Numbered from the stretch's first letter, positions 55,171-64,000 are shown. The stretch is DNA of 64,000 nucleotides from Acinetobacter bereziniae LMG 1003 = CIP 70.12 (GCF_000368925.1 NZ_KB849755.1:1023324-1087323), one strand, 5' to 3'. The notes: a model not told the origin generated them from the letters alone. A program made the numbers and translations.

Positions 55171-56214
55171 CTATGCAAGCATGTTAAGTGCCTGTTCCAA
55201 TCCTCGTTGTTTGATCGATGCGCCAGCACCAAACCAAGCTGAATCAAGCCGGTGATCGGTACTCATGGCACGACGTTCGTGGTCTATAAATTCTGTGATT
55301 GAACACAGTAATCCATAGGCTGTTCCTTTGGCTGAACTTAGCTCCGCACCTCGTCCTTGACCATTAAACATTTCCATAGCTCGACTCATCGATTTGGCAT
55401 TTGGTTCAGCTTTGTCCTTGCCATTGGCTTGGGCTTGTAAGGCTACATCACGGTAGAACTGGATGATGTTGTCCTCCTGATCCACCACGTTGTTCATTGT
55501 GCTGTTATTGAACACGGCATCAAAGTAAGCGGATGCTTCCATCTGACTCACTTTACGTTGTGTCAGTTGCTTCATTTCATACATGTGTTCATCCCATGCA
55601 CGTACTGAAATACCGAGTTGCTGTTTGACCTTATCAGCATCAAATTTAGTACTGTGTGGAACTTTGACCACACCTGCACTGCTGTTCTGTCCTTTTAAGG
55701 CAATCGCTAAAGTATTGTTGCACACTACTCGGATCGAGGTAAATTGTGCGGTGGTGGCAAGGGTTCCGTCACATGCTGTTGCCAAGAGCATATAGCCATT
55801 ACTGACATCTTTGCCCTTCAACATGGATGTTTGCCCTGTACGTGCTAGTGCCCAGAATTTCTTGCCACCTTTGAGTACACCTGCGGTTTCAAGTTCAAAA
55901 CCTGATTGCTCGGTGAGGTCACGATAGAATTCTAAAATCTCTCTCGGTTGCACTTCCTGAAAGCGTTGACTGACGACTGACAGTGGAGCATGGGTATCAG
56001 AGCGATATAAAACTCGTTGTTCTTCATAAGGCATGATGATGCTTTGCCCACGGTCATTCTGCGCCATATAACTGACATTAGAAGATTCAATCCGCCAATC
56101 CATACCTGCCTGCTGTGCCCAGACTTCAATCGGTTGGTTTTGTGTCAGTTGATTCCCTAGTCCGTGCCAAGGGGTTTCTCCGACATACGCCATTTGTTCA
56201 AGTTGATGTGCCAT
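55171..56214 (-). CDS. DUF932 phage/plasmid-like protein
   Basis: 347 aa. Begins MAHQLEQMAYVGETPWHGLGN, with FFRDLTEQSGFELETAGVLKGGKKFWALAR-like and SIRVVCNNTLAIAL stretches; these are the DUF932 (phage/plasmid-like TIGR03299) signatures. Members are common on plasmids, integrative elements and phages and have no established function. It lies with YqaJ and the four-Cys protein on the same strand, a grouping often seen in Acinetobacter islands. Confidence 0.85.
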   Translation of the reverse strand: MAHQLEQMAYVGETPWHGLGNQLTQNQPIEVWAQQAGMDWRIESSNVSYMAQNDRGQSIIMPYEEQRVLYRSDTHAPLSVVSQRFQEVQPREILEFYRDLTEQSGFELETAGVLKGGKKFWALARTGQTSMLKGKDVSNGYMLLATACDGTLATTAQFTSIRVVCNNTLAIALKGQNSSAGVVKVPHSTKFDADKVKQQLGISVRAWDEHMYEMKQLTQRKVSQMEASAYFDAVFNNSTMNNVVDQEDNIIQFYRDVALQAQANGKDKAEPNAKSMSRAMEMFNGQGRGAELSSAKGTAYGLLCSITEFIDHERRAMSTDHRLDSAWFGAGASIKQRGLEQALNMLA

Positions 56215-56272
56215 AGTTTTATTCCTTTTAATTTGAAAATGAAATTTGAATTTGTGTGGTTACTAACGATCT

Positions 56273-56560
56273 TTAATGCAAAAGGTGCGCTGGAAACTTT
56301 TGGTAGCAGTTGTGGCAAAAGCACAAATTCTGCTGTGATGGTGTGCTTTGTTCAGTGAATGAATTCAACACACTACCCAATACTGTTCCTGCAATTCCAC
56401 CGACAATCGGTGGCAGATTGAAAGACTTTGCGACCGTGGTTCCCAATGCACCCAATGTGGTCGGTGTGACCAAATTGGTTAAGGTTGTATTTGATTGTTG
56501 TGTACTTGCTTCAACCAATATCACATTCGTTGAATGGCAAAAGGGACAGCTCAAGCTCAT
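56273..56560 (-). CDS. Zinc-ribbon protein with glycine-rich hydrophobic insert
   Basis: 95 aa. CPFC near the N-terminus and CFCHNC near the C-terminus would form a four-cysteine zinc ribbon. Between them is a Gly/Thr/Val-rich hydrophobic stretch (TLGALGTTVAKSFNLPPIVGGIAGTVLGSVLN) with a glycine-zipper look. No family assigned. It lies 58 bp upstream of the DUF932 gene, so the two may be co-transcribed. Confidence 0.65.
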   Translation of the reverse strand: MSLSCPFCHSTNVILVEASTQQSNTTLTNLVTPTTLGALGTTVAKSFNLPPIVGGIAGTVLGSVLNSFTEQSTPSQQNLCFCHNCYQKFPAHLLH

Positions 56561-56586
56561 AGCTCGACTCCTTAAATTTTGTGCAT

Positions 56587-56614
56587 AAAAAAAGCCTGCT
56601 CGATGGCAGACTTT
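56587..56614 (-). terminator. Terminator after the 715-aa gene
   Basis: AAAGCCTGC / GCAGACTTT (one mismatch) around a 6-nt loop, with a run of seven A on the plus strand (U on minus). It lies about 160 bp downstream of the 715-aa gene's stop. Confidence 0.6.
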
Positions 56615-56775
56615 GTTTTCATATTTTCATGAAGAACTCAAAAGAGTTTCATGATTCTCATTAGGATATTATGTGTCTGAAATTATTTGGAATAACTTTT
56701 AATTTACTAATTCAATTAGTAAATAATCTCTCCAATTTTTTATTTCAAATACAACTATCAATATTATTCCAACAC

Positions 56776-58923
56776 TCAAGCAGGTTTAAGCTGATGAGTA
56801 CGATTAGGCTGTGCTGAATCAGGTTTGGCAAGTTCCCTATAAATCTCTAATTGACGATTAATTTCATTAATTTTTGGCTGTAGATCAACTGATATAAAAT
56901 TACTTGACTCATCAATAGCCACCCAACCAGCTTGAACCTTTTCCATTTCATTACCTTTTTGCAACTTATGTAAGATCCATTGGTTCAGATGATAGGCACG
57001 CATATAAGCTTCATGTTGATAGATCAATAAAGTACTAAAAGTAATAATACGATCAGCATTATTCAACATATGAGTTTCAAAACTTTGTAGCTGTTTGAAT
57101 AGCACATTTGTTCGATGAACCAATAAATTTTCATTGAACCACGCTGCGAATTCAATGAGTAATTTCACTACGATATCTCTCTGATTACACAAGGCTTCTC
57201 GATTCATACTATTTGCACCTGTAGAACCAGCAACCCCTCCCATATATGCACCAATACCACTCGCAACAATGACTCCAACACCACCTGTAGCAAGACCTGC
57301 TAATGCGCCGAGTAGCATTGACCCTGTCATTGCACCTCCAGCAATTGCAGCAGTTTCTTTGTCAACATTTTTTAAGTATTGCTCGCCATCCACTTTACCT
57401 GAATTAAAATCACCATAATTACGATATGCCGCTAAACCAATCGTTAATAGTGGGATTGGTAGCATATCTCCTACATCCGCAAAATCTGAAACTTGCTCTA
57501 GTCCTACACCAGTAGTTTCCTGAACAGCTTCATAGCTTAAAGTGGTATCCACTAACACCATCGGATGATTACCTAGCTGCTCTGCAAGTTCACTGTTCAC
57601 AATCACTGGAATATCTGGATACTTATCAAAATGACTTAATACATAATCAGCATCCATTGAGCACTTAACTTGCATCGGTGTGCCATCAACAATCAAATCA
57701 TAACCAGCTTGGTTTGCGCTATCGGGAAATTCAACTGTATGTCCTTGTTGTTGTAAATTCAGTGCAACCTGTTGTTCAGCAACATAACCAGTTAAACGAG
57801 TCACTGCTCCTGCACTATCTAGTGTATTCGCTGAAATGTCTTGTAAAGTATTTAAGTTTTCAGGATTTCCTTTTGATGCAAAGCTCAATGCATCTAATAC
57901 AGATGGATCAATATGTGCATAATCCCAAATTAATCCTAAAGAATATGCGGATGCCGTTAAGCCCACACCCACCTTTAGCCCTTGATCAGATAATATTTTT
58001 TCTAGCTCTTTTTGTGCTTTTTGATTTTGGTTAAGACACTCAACAATTTTTTTATTTTTCAAAAGTTTTGGTGCACTCGCAATAATTCCTTCACTATATG
58101 GAATCTGCGAATCACGCCCTCCAAAAAATGTACCAACTCCCTTACTAAAACTATTTAGCCCACGTCCCATGTCAGCTAAGAAATTCGTATCTTCAGGACG
58201 AGTTGCAATAACGTCTTCTGGTAAAAGGGCTGTTATAGCACGATTGAGTAGATTCCCTTGTAATGCTCTATCTTTCGCATCGTCTATAGAGCAAAGTAAA
58301 TATACAGCATATTGCAAATCACCAAACTCTCCTTTTTCCTGATTATAGATAACATTCTTCCGCATTATTAAACATTCAAGATAATCAAAATATAATGTTT
58401 CTTGATAAGAACAATGCTCAAAATAGTACTCAAACTTTTCTATAGCGCTAGTATAGATTTGACTACGTTTGTACACTATCGCCTGTGCTTTAATGACAGC
58501 ATTGCTAGGCTCACGCTCAAATAAAATTTTTAAGATCTCTCGACTAATCTGTAAATGTTCACTTTTTTCAATCTTCGATAAATACCGACTGACTAATTCA
58601 GAAATATTCATCGACGCTTGATGCTTGAGTTTGAATAAAATACATTGCTCTAACCAAGCATAATTTTTTGCATGCCCCTGATAGTGAGGGATAAATACTG
58701 TTTCAATCAATTCAACCAATTCTAAAGCAACGCCAATTTCCTCAGATGAATTGATAGAAAATTCCCATTTTTGTGGAATAGTCACACTAAATAAGCGAGA
58801 GAAAAACCCCGAATTAAGATCAGCTTTTTCTTGAGTAACTAACATCAACATATCTTCTGGAGTAAGTGTATGTTTTTGAGTTTTAATTCTATCTAGTCGT
58901 ACTTTAAGTAATTTAAAATTCAT
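56776..58923 (-). CDS. Unrecognised 715-aa protein with PD-(D/E)XK-like motif and glycine zipper
   Basis: Residues about 1-240 are helical, possibly a solenoid. About 375-425 reads TGYVAEQQVALNLQQQGH, then GYDLIVDGTPMQVKCS. Glu383, Asp409 and Gln418-Val-Lys420 have the spacing of PD-(D/E)XK nucleases of the Mrr/VRR type. About 525-570 is a Gly/Ala-rich hydrophobic stretch (AAIAGGAMTGSMLLGALAGL, ATGGVGVIVASGIGAYMGG) able to insert in membranes. The C-terminal 140 residues are helical. It is a single-gene unit with its own terminator. A nuclease effector of a defence or toxin system is the inference. No family is recognised over the full length. Confidence 0.55.
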   Translation of the reverse strand: MNFKLLKVRLDRIKTQKHTLTPEDMLMLVTQEKADLNSGFFSRLFSVTIPQKWEFSINSSEEIGVALELVELIETVFIPHYQGHAKNYAWLEQCILFKLKHQASMNISELVSRYLSKIEKSEHLQISREILKILFEREPSNAVIKAQAIVYKRSQIYTSAIEKFEYYFEHCSYQETLYFDYLECLIMRKNVIYNQEKGEFGDLQYAVYLLCSIDDAKDRALQGNLLNRAITALLPEDVIATRPEDTNFLADMGRGLNSFSKGVGTFFGGRDSQIPYSEGIIASAPKLLKNKKIVECLNQNQKAQKELEKILSDQGLKVGVGLTASAYSLGLIWDYAHIDPSVLDALSFASKGNPENLNTLQDISANTLDSAGAVTRLTGYVAEQQVALNLQQQGHTVEFPDSANQAGYDLIVDGTPMQVKCSMDADYVLSHFDKYPDIPVIVNSELAEQLGNHPMVLVDTTLSYEAVQETTGVGLEQVSDFADVGDMLPIPLLTIGLAAYRNYGDFNSGKVDGEQYLKNVDKETAAIAGGAMTGSMLLGALAGLATGGVGVIVASGIGAYMGGVAGSTGANSMNREALCNQRDIVVKLLIEFAAWFNENLLVHRTNVLFKQLQSFETHMLNNADRIITFSTLLIYQHEAYMRAYHLNQWILHKLQKGNEMEKVQAGWVAIDESSNFISVDLQPKINEINRQLEIYRELAKPDSAQPNRTHQLKPA

Positions 58924-59524
58924 ATATCCCCCTAATTTTTTGAATTTTCAGATAATTTACTATTTTAGACACCAGAATTATATTACTTAAAATTGAAAAA
59001 GTACTAGTGTATTAAAAATAATAAAATTATTGATTTATTTATATATTTTCATAACCTCGATTGACTAAACTCACCCTTAATTTTATCATTCGACTGCTGA
59101 CCTACATCGTCAGTCGGTTTTGACAGACCGTTTACAAAAGGCGCACAACAACGCTGTGATGGTTTTGTGCGTTCTCTTAAGTCACGCCTTTACGGTGAGA
59201 CTGGGAGGGGCACGCTTGCGTGCGCTGATTTCCTTTTGTATCAGTCTGTCAACCCGCCCAGTCTTGCCACCATTATTTGACAGTAATTTGGTAAGACTCT
59301 CTTTCATACAAAAGGAGTAGTCACCATGACTCAGCACTTTCTATCTATATTATTTTCCCTAAAACGATTTTCTATTCCTCTGTTGCAATAGCAACTTTCA
59401 AAATTTTTTGCTTATTTGACTGATCTAAACGCTATCTAGCCTTGGAAAGCTTTTTCAGATCTACACTTTAGTCAATTCAGCAAAATATATTACACATCAA
59501 ATAACACAATAAAAATTAGGGGAA
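58924..59524. other. 600-bp intergenic region with a GC-richer structured block
   Basis: 58924-59095 is AT-rich and holds the promoter of the 715-aa gene. 59100-59330 is GC-richer and full of inverted repeats: GCACGC/GCGTGC, AGACTGGG/CCCAGTCT, AAAGGCGCACAAC..TTGTGCG. A 66-codon TTG-start ORF (59120-59320) and a 21-codon ATG ORF with AAAAGGAG (59326-59391) overlap it; neither is firmly supported. A structured RNA or a replication/transfer signal is possible. Confidence 0.45.
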
Positions 59525-59782
59525 ATGATGAAAATTCAAACTTCACTCATTGTTGTCTCAGTTGCACTTCTAGCATCAGGCTGTGCCAGCAAAACCGAAC
59601 GCCAGTTTATCAGTGGTTGTAAAACAGGCGGCATTAATGACAGCACTTGTTCATGCATCTACGACAAACTTGAAAAGAAATATGGTGAGGGTGGACTGAA
59701 AGAAAATATCTACACCTTACAACAAACTGAATCCTTCCAGATGGATATGGTCAATGTGTCCTATCAGTGTATGAAGGAGTAG
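59525..59782 (+). CDS. Small lipoprotein
   Basis: 85 aa. Lipobox LLASGC (Cys20) after a short signal, then a domain with four more cysteines (GCKTGG, STCSCIYDK, YQCMKE), probably two disulfides in the periplasm. AGGGG precedes two adjacent ATGs. First of four plus-strand genes that follow each other closely (59525-60808), all membrane or lipid-anchored. Function unknown. Confidence 0.75.
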   Translation: MMKIQTSLIVVSVALLASGCASKTERQFISGCKTGGINDSTCSCIYDKLEKKYGEGGLKENIYTLQQTESFQMDMVNVSYQCMKE

Positions 59783-59784
59783 CC

Positions 59785-59925
59785 ATGAGAACACTTGCAG
59801 GCATTATCTGCGTCATCGCTGTGATTTGTGTACTGGGTCTACCCTTCATTAGCTTCATGATCGTGATGGGAATTTTTATTGCATTGGCAAAATTTGCAAC
59901 TGGGGGGGAAGTAAATGAATTCTAA
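59785..59925 (+). CDS. 46-aa small membrane protein
   Basis: ATG at 59785-59787 preceded by AAGGAG, TAA at 59923-59925. It is almost entirely one or two hydrophobic helices (MRTLAGIICVIAVICVLG, then SFMIVMGIFIALAKF). It overlaps the next gene by 11 nt, which supports it as a real, coupled gene. Role unknown, presumably part of the local membrane-protein set. Confidence 0.65.
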   Translation: MRTLAGIICVIAVICVLGLPFISFMIVMGIFIALAKFATGGEVNEF

Positions 59926-60142
59926 TCTTAAAGCTGGACTGATCAGCACTTATCTGGTCATTGGATTCTTTTTTGCCATCTATCAACATTTCTGGGGGCA
60001 GTATAACTATAAGCCATTTACCTACAATTTAGGGCAAGGCTTAGTGTGGCCTGCGGTGATGTTTCCTGTAATCGGTAAAATTGTTGGTGGAATTTTGATT
60101 CTACTATTCGTCTGGTTTGTTGTTATTCGTCCTAAATTATAA
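59915..60142 (+). CDS. 75-aa membrane protein
   Basis: Two hydrophobic helices (about residues 8-25 and 48-72) with a polar loop between (YQHFWGQYNYKPFTYNLGQG). GGGGGGAA precedes the ATG. It overlaps the previous gene and ends 12 nt before the next lipoprotein. No family recognised. Confidence 0.7.
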   Translation: MNSNLKAGLISTYLVIGFFFAIYQHFWGQYNYKPFTYNLGQGLVWPAVMFPVIGKIVGGILILLFVWFVVIRPKL

Positions 60143-60154
60143 GGGAGTGCAATC

Positions 60155-60808
60155 ATGAAATCATTATTTTCCACCATTGCCTTGTGTTCCCTGTTAATGG
60201 CATGTAGCCAGAACAATCAACCACCAAAAACTGATACTTCAGGTGAGCCTACCAATAATGCTGCTCAGCATACTCAATCAATCTATGCTCCTTATACCGA
60301 GGAAGCAGTTAAAGCTAAACTCAATGAAATGCAGATGATTATTGACAATGGTCATGTCTATTTACCTGCTGAGGTCAAGGAAGCGGAGTCTTATATCAGT
60401 GGATGGAATAAGTATCCTGATGTGCTGAAAGCCATGATGGAAACTGACCTTAATCCAAACAACACTCAGGAAGCTGCTGACATTCCGCTTGAGAATGAAT
60501 CTGCACAAGTTAGCGATCTAAATGTTAAGGCTCGCATTAGTGCTAGAGAATCTCAATCTGCTTTTAATGTACAAGGGGCAATTGAATATATTCTTGAAAT
60601 TCAATCGACCAGCAATCAGCCTTTTGTTCTACAAGGCATGAAAATTAATCGTGGTCGTTGTGGTTATTACACCGCTGACTTTCATAGCAAGATGCCTGTG
60701 CAAATGAGCTATAGCTCTACAGTATCGTACTTATTGAAATGCCGTGGTGATCAGGTGCTTGAAGCTGAATTAATCACCGATCAAGGAAATGTAAGTTTGT
60801 CTTTTTGA
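60155..60808 (+). CDS. Lipoprotein, last gene of the plus-strand set
   Basis: 217 aa. Lipobox LLMAC (Cys17), then a Pro/Asn/Thr-rich linker, a helical charged middle and a beta-rich C-terminal domain (VQGAIEYILEIQSTSNQPF; MSYSSTVSYLLKCRG). GGGAG precedes the ATG. A terminator with a mismatch-containing stem follows (60825-60861). Function unknown. Confidence 0.75.
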   Translation: MKSLFSTIALCSLLMACSQNNQPPKTDTSGEPTNNAAQHTQSIYAPYTEEAVKAKLNEMQMIIDNGHVYLPAEVKEAESYISGWNKYPDVLKAMMETDLNPNNTQEAADIPLENESAQVSDLNVKARISARESQSAFNVQGAIEYILEIQSTSNQPFVLQGMKINRGRCGYYTADFHSKMPVQMSYSSTVSYLLKCRGDQVLEAELITDQGNVSLSF

Positions 60809-60824
60809 TGTCAAACTGTACAAG

Positions 60825-60861
60825 ATAGAGAATACATCTGATAGTCGTGTTCTCTATTTTT
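60825..60861. terminator. Bidirectional terminator between convergent genes
   Basis: ATAGAGAATAC (60825-60835) pairs with GTGTTCTCTAT (60847-60857; one G-U) and is followed by TTTTTA. It lies between the lipoprotein gene and the convergent Gp2-like gene. Confidence 0.75.
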
Positions 60862-60865
60862 AATA

Positions 60866-61816
60866 TCATAATGACTCATTTTGTTCAATATCTCTGCGCC
60901 ATTTTACTTCAAACTGACCTGTACCAAAAGTCCGCATCTGTGGAGAGGTTTTAGCCCGTAAGCGCTGATCTTCTTTTTCAGGATTGACCAAGTACATCGC
61001 TGCACGAATCGCATTTGTAACTTGTATTGGTTGATCACGATGAATCATTCCAACCCCAAGCAAACCATTTTTATCAAATTTTTCCTTGTTGTCTTTGGTA
61101 TTACAGTTGTAGTGAGTACCCTGTTGATTGGTGATGTGCTTCCAATACTCAGCCACCAGTTTTGCTAAACCTGAATCCTCTATACGACTATTCCCATCAT
61201 AGATGAGTAATAAATGGCAGTGATAGCCTTTTTCTACACCCTGCTCTAATGCCCATACATAACCTTGTAAGTGCTTAAAACAGGTATCTTTATTTGACAT
61301 ACGATTACATAGAATATCCAATGCATACTTAAAGTCTTGAATACCCCAATGGATTTGATATTCTTTAAGAATAGAGATATCTACTCGAACAAACTGTAAT
61401 CTAGCATAGTGTGTAAGCAGTTTATTTAGGTAGCATTCCAGTTTAAAGCGATTACGTTGTTCTTGACGCTGAAAATCGAATTGTTCTCGTATTGTATTTT
61501 TCATCTCATGTTGAATTATGCCTTGAATATGGAAGATGTGGTTTAGTTCAAATCGTAAAATATCTTCATAAAGATGGGAGTCCAATTTATCCATAATGTA
61601 ATCTACGAGATTAATCACTCTTTTGAAAACATTAATGATTCTGGAATAAGTAAAATCTTCTCTGTAAATCACCTTAAAAGCACACACAGCATCCAACAGC
61701 TCTCGCTTGAATTCTTCATGATCATCAACAAATTGCTCATGGCATGTACTAACCATAAAATCTTCGATTGAGATAAGAATGGATGATTCACTTTCTAATG
61801 GATTATTCTGGTACAT
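60866..61816 (-). CDS. Inovirus Gp2-like / YagK-YfjJ-type protein
   Basis: 316 aa. The C-terminal half has YHCHLLLIYDG, a His-hydrophobic-His motif as in HUH endonucleases, followed by AEYWKHITNQQGTHYNCN, MIHRDQP and AAMYLVNPEKEDQRLRAK. These are features of inovirus-type Gp2 / YagK/YfjJ-domain proteins found on prophages, satellites and islands. The N-terminal half is helical. A role in rolling-circle-like replication or mobilisation is plausible, but the catalytic Tyr has not been located with confidence. Confidence 0.65.
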   Translation of the reverse strand: MYQNNPLESESSILISIEDFMVSTCHEQFVDDHEEFKRELLDAVCAFKVIYREDFTYSRIINVFKRVINLVDYIMDKLDSHLYEDILRFELNHIFHIQGIIQHEMKNTIREQFDFQRQEQRNRFKLECYLNKLLTHYARLQFVRVDISILKEYQIHWGIQDFKYALDILCNRMSNKDTCFKHLQGYVWALEQGVEKGYHCHLLLIYDGNSRIEDSGLAKLVAEYWKHITNQQGTHYNCNTKDNKEKFDKNGLLGVGMIHRDQPIQVTNAIRAAMYLVNPEKEDQRLRAKTSPQMRTFGTGQFEVKWRRDIEQNESL

Positions 61817-62190
61817 TTAGGTTCTCACTGAAACATAAGGTTCATATCTAAGTGAGAGATGTAAAATTTTACTGATCATGATTCTAAAGCAGGATGTTGT
61901 GGTCATCCTGCTTAGCTGAACATGCTTAGAGACTTTGGAACATACTATAGGGTTAATTTAGAATGCTTTTAGTGATTTGATATTGATACATTGTCTATAA
62001 CCCATTTGAGTATGGGCTATACTTAACTAAATAACTCACTGTATTTAATCAACGATATAAGTTATTGTTTATATTATTAATAGATAATAATATATATTAC
62101 CTGTTAAGCAAACCTGTCTAGACTGACCATTACACCACTGCGCCATACAGCGAGAATAACCAAATTATGGGAATATTACAGAAGCTAAAC
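61817..62190. other. Intergenic region
   Basis: 374 bp, AT-rich. It holds the promoter of the minus-strand Gp2-like gene at its left edge. A short GC-rich stretch near 62125-62155 resembles part of a tRNA arm but does not fold as a tRNA. No other feature recognised. Confidence 0.35.
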
Positions 62191-63918
62191 TTACGCTACT
62201 TTTTTATTCAGCAATTCAGTTCCTCCTGTATAAAACTGATCCAGCAATCCATATTTTTTCATGTCATCAACACTAGGTTCAATGAATTTCAGCAAATAGT
62301 CTTCGTTCGAATATTCCTCCTCTTTCCCACGAATTGGATGAGGGATATCGATCAGAAAAAACTCATCTTTAGTGAGTGTTGAATCGGGCACATAGATACA
62401 ACTATACATTTTCTGCGACTCGACTTTTGGTATAATTTGAAAAAACTTGCCTGCTACATGACTGAGTCTTCGCGTACTTTTTAAAAATGGTAAAATCTGA
62501 TTTTTGGCAATCAAATTCAAACAAAATAATAAGAATTCTAGGATGAACCGTTGCTCCTGTTTCTCTAGCTTCTGAATCTGTATTTGGATGTCCGCATCTG
62601 GATCGCTGTTTCTGATTAAGTCAGGATTTGTAATCAATTCCAAACGGTATTTTTCTTGAAAGACAAAAGGATAAATATCTTTTTCAATTGTAGTCCGATT
62701 TAAAATATCTACACCATATAACAGTGAACCTTGTAAGATATGCTGACGTAAACCCCGCTGATCAAGCAGTCTGCAACACCATGATTCAAAATAGCATTGC
62801 ATCATTGTCAAATTTGAATCCAAATCATTCAACTTGATATGTTGCTTCTTTTTATTGATTAATGCTTGTTTGAACACTTTTGCAAATACTGTCAAATCTC
62901 CTTGTTCCTGATGGCATTGTTGTAATTGCAAATAATGAATTAGACATTCTTTAATGAAACTAGAAATCGTCTCCTGAACTTGTGATGAAGACTGGATACG
63001 CTCAATCATTGTTCCAGAAATAATGTTGATTTTATCTGAATCAAGCCCCTTAAGAACCAATGTCGTAAGGTGATTGAGATCGCGTGAGTTGTCAGAATCC
63101 AACGGCTGCACCTGCTCAGAAATTACCGTAAAAATATCAGCAATCATTTTTATTTCAAAATGATGTCTTTCACTCGCTTCCAATATATAAAACCGACCAT
63201 ACCGAGCATGATTACCCCAAAAGGTATGAGATAAATTCAACACGTAGGTTGGCGTTATATTTTTTATAAATTTGTTATTGATCGTCCCATGCACATGTAC
63301 CCGAAGCAGACCTATCTTTTTCAAAAAGTAGATCGAATCAAATATTGCTTGCTTATTTAACCCTGTTTTAGCAACCAGTTGTGTTGTACCTATATTACGT
63401 ATCACCCCATAAGCATCACATGAGCGAGTCAAGTTTGATAATGTCAACAATACCCTAAAATCCAGTTTTTGTTCGGGTAGTAAATCAAACTTTTTAGTGG
63501 TCACTCTGACTTGAGATAATTTGATTAAAATAAGCATTAAAAGGTCAAACTGCTTAATCGCTCTCTTAAGGCGGACATACCTATGATGGGATGTTTCATG
63601 TTGATTAACTTTACTCAATAGCAGATTTAAATAATCTAAATTCAGCTGTATTGTTCTAACTCTTGCCCGCCGACCTGTTTCTGGATATGAAAACTCCAAT
63701 ATCTCAAAGCCTGATAACTCCTCCAATACCAGTTTTAATTTTTTATGTTGCACACCTATCTTTTCAGACAATTCCAACAATGAATCGTTGGTTTTTTGTG
63801 TACCAAAGAGACTAATAAATTTAATCAGCACCAGTCTAGCGTAGGAACTTAATCTATGTGGTGATAACTCATTAAAATTAAAAATGAGCTGCTTATGCTC
63901 TTCTGTCATTTCATCCAT
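62191..63918 (-). CDS. Large two-winged-helix protein of the island
   Basis: 575 aa. Two helix-turn-helix-like segments: residues about 43-75 (LLELSEKIGVQHKKLKLVLEEL) and about 178-205 (GTTQLVAKTGLNKQAIFDSIYFLKKIGLLRV), each followed by beta-wing-like strands. The remaining 370 residues are helical with charged stretches and no known motif. A DNA-binding control or replication-accessory role is inferred. Start choice between 63918 and 63909 is open, with no convincing ribosome-binding site. Ends inside the window, so the gene is complete. Confidence 0.5.
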   Translation of the reverse strand: MDEMTEEHKQLIFNFNELSPHRLSSYARLVLIKFISLFGTQKTNDSLLELSEKIGVQHKKLKLVLEELSGFEILEFSYPETGRRARVRTIQLNLDYLNLLLSKVNQHETSHHRYVRLKRAIKQFDLLMLILIKLSQVRVTTKKFDLLPEQKLDFRVLLTLSNLTRSCDAYGVIRNIGTTQLVAKTGLNKQAIFDSIYFLKKIGLLRVHVHGTINNKFIKNITPTYVLNLSHTFWGNHARYGRFYILEASERHHFEIKMIADIFTVISEQVQPLDSDNSRDLNHLTTLVLKGLDSDKINIISGTMIERIQSSSQVQETISSFIKECLIHYLQLQQCHQEQGDLTVFAKVFKQALINKKKQHIKLNDLDSNLTMMQCYFESWCCRLLDQRGLRQHILQGSLLYGVDILNRTTIEKDIYPFVFQEKYRLELITNPDLIRNSDPDADIQIQIQKLEKQEQRFILEFLLFCLNLIAKNQILPFLKSTRRLSHVAGKFFQIIPKVESQKMYSCIYVPDSTLTKDEFFLIDIPHPIRGKEEEYSNEDYLLKFIEPSVDDMKKYGLLDQFYTGGTELLNKKVA

Positions 63919-64000
63919 ACATTTTTATTCATTCAACATTGCTATTAGTAAATTTTAGAATTATTTTTAGATAGGCACAAATATTTACTATAAAATAAAT
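63919..64000. other. Right window edge, AT-rich
   Basis: Only the probable promoter region of the 575-aa gene. The island continues beyond the window. Confidence 0.3.

Noticed and set aside
59120..59320. 66-codon TTG-start ORF
   Set aside because: It overlaps dense inverted repeats, has a weak start and no recognised family. It was kept only as part of the structured-block entry.
62120..62155. tRNA-like stretch (GGCGCAGTGGTGTAATGGTC on the minus strand)
   Set aside because: It looks like a D-arm, but the arms do not pair and no acceptor, anticodon or T-arm follows.

Overview
The window looks like an Acinetobacter (Moraxellaceae) chromosome. It is AT-rich. It carries a VgrG/Rhs locus of the Acinetobacter type VI secretion kind, D-serine and 3-hydroxy-acid catabolic genes, and a metal-resistance island. 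The genus is inferred from gene content and composition, and no rRNA or complete tRNA was seen to confirm it.

Left arm (1-15.8 kb) is a polymorphic-toxin locus read on the minus strand. A vgrG (12201-15788) is followed by a large rhs gene (7358-12138). Comparison with its own partial duplicate shows that this rhs has lost 19 bp, which splits its frame near 8815. Next come a plus-strand Sel1-repeat lipoprotein, an orphan rhs C-terminal module (4280-6394) with a 13-fold hexanucleotide Ala-Gly repeat, and a tight minus-strand row of small genes. That row holds three related small membrane proteins, a mini-lipoprotein, a UGA-broken ORF, a small gene split by an IS630-like element, and two Sel1-repeat lipoproteins (one with a nonsense codon). 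It reads as a decaying array of toxin/immunity cassettes.

Middle (16-37.3 kb) is ordinary chromosome with catabolic and uptake genes. It holds an exported sulfatase with its own exported formylglycine-generating enzyme, a Fur-boxed TonB-dependent receptor with an EF-hand protein, divergent dsdC/dsdA, a diiron-type hydrolase-like protein, and a 3-hydroxy-acid/ketoacid cluster (dehydrogenase, bdhA, GntP permease, LysR, scoAB). A GST and a mechanosensitive channel follow. One roughly 350-bp noncoding repeat recurs in three intergenic gaps, and two copies have been hit by different small inverted-repeat elements with target duplications.

Right arm (37.36 kb to the end) is a genomic island. The junction shows the last 14 nt of a tRNA-Ser-like gene and its terminator, then an integrase C-terminal remnant and a coiled-coil TIR protein. 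After that come chromate (chrB, chrA), cobalt/nickel (dmeR, dmeF with a TACT-G6-AGTA operator, and an NreB-like MFS) and Czc-type RND efflux genes with HupE and His-rich accessory proteins. From 52.8 kb onward there are mobile-element maintenance genes: a metal-binding/RDF-like protein, a YqaJ nuclease, DUF932, a zinc ribbon, small lipoproteins, an inovirus Gp2-like protein and a two-winged-helix protein. Among them sits an unrecognised 715-aa protein with a PD-(D/E)XK-like motif and a glycine-zipper segment. The other island end, where an intact tRNA-Ser would be expected, lies outside the window.
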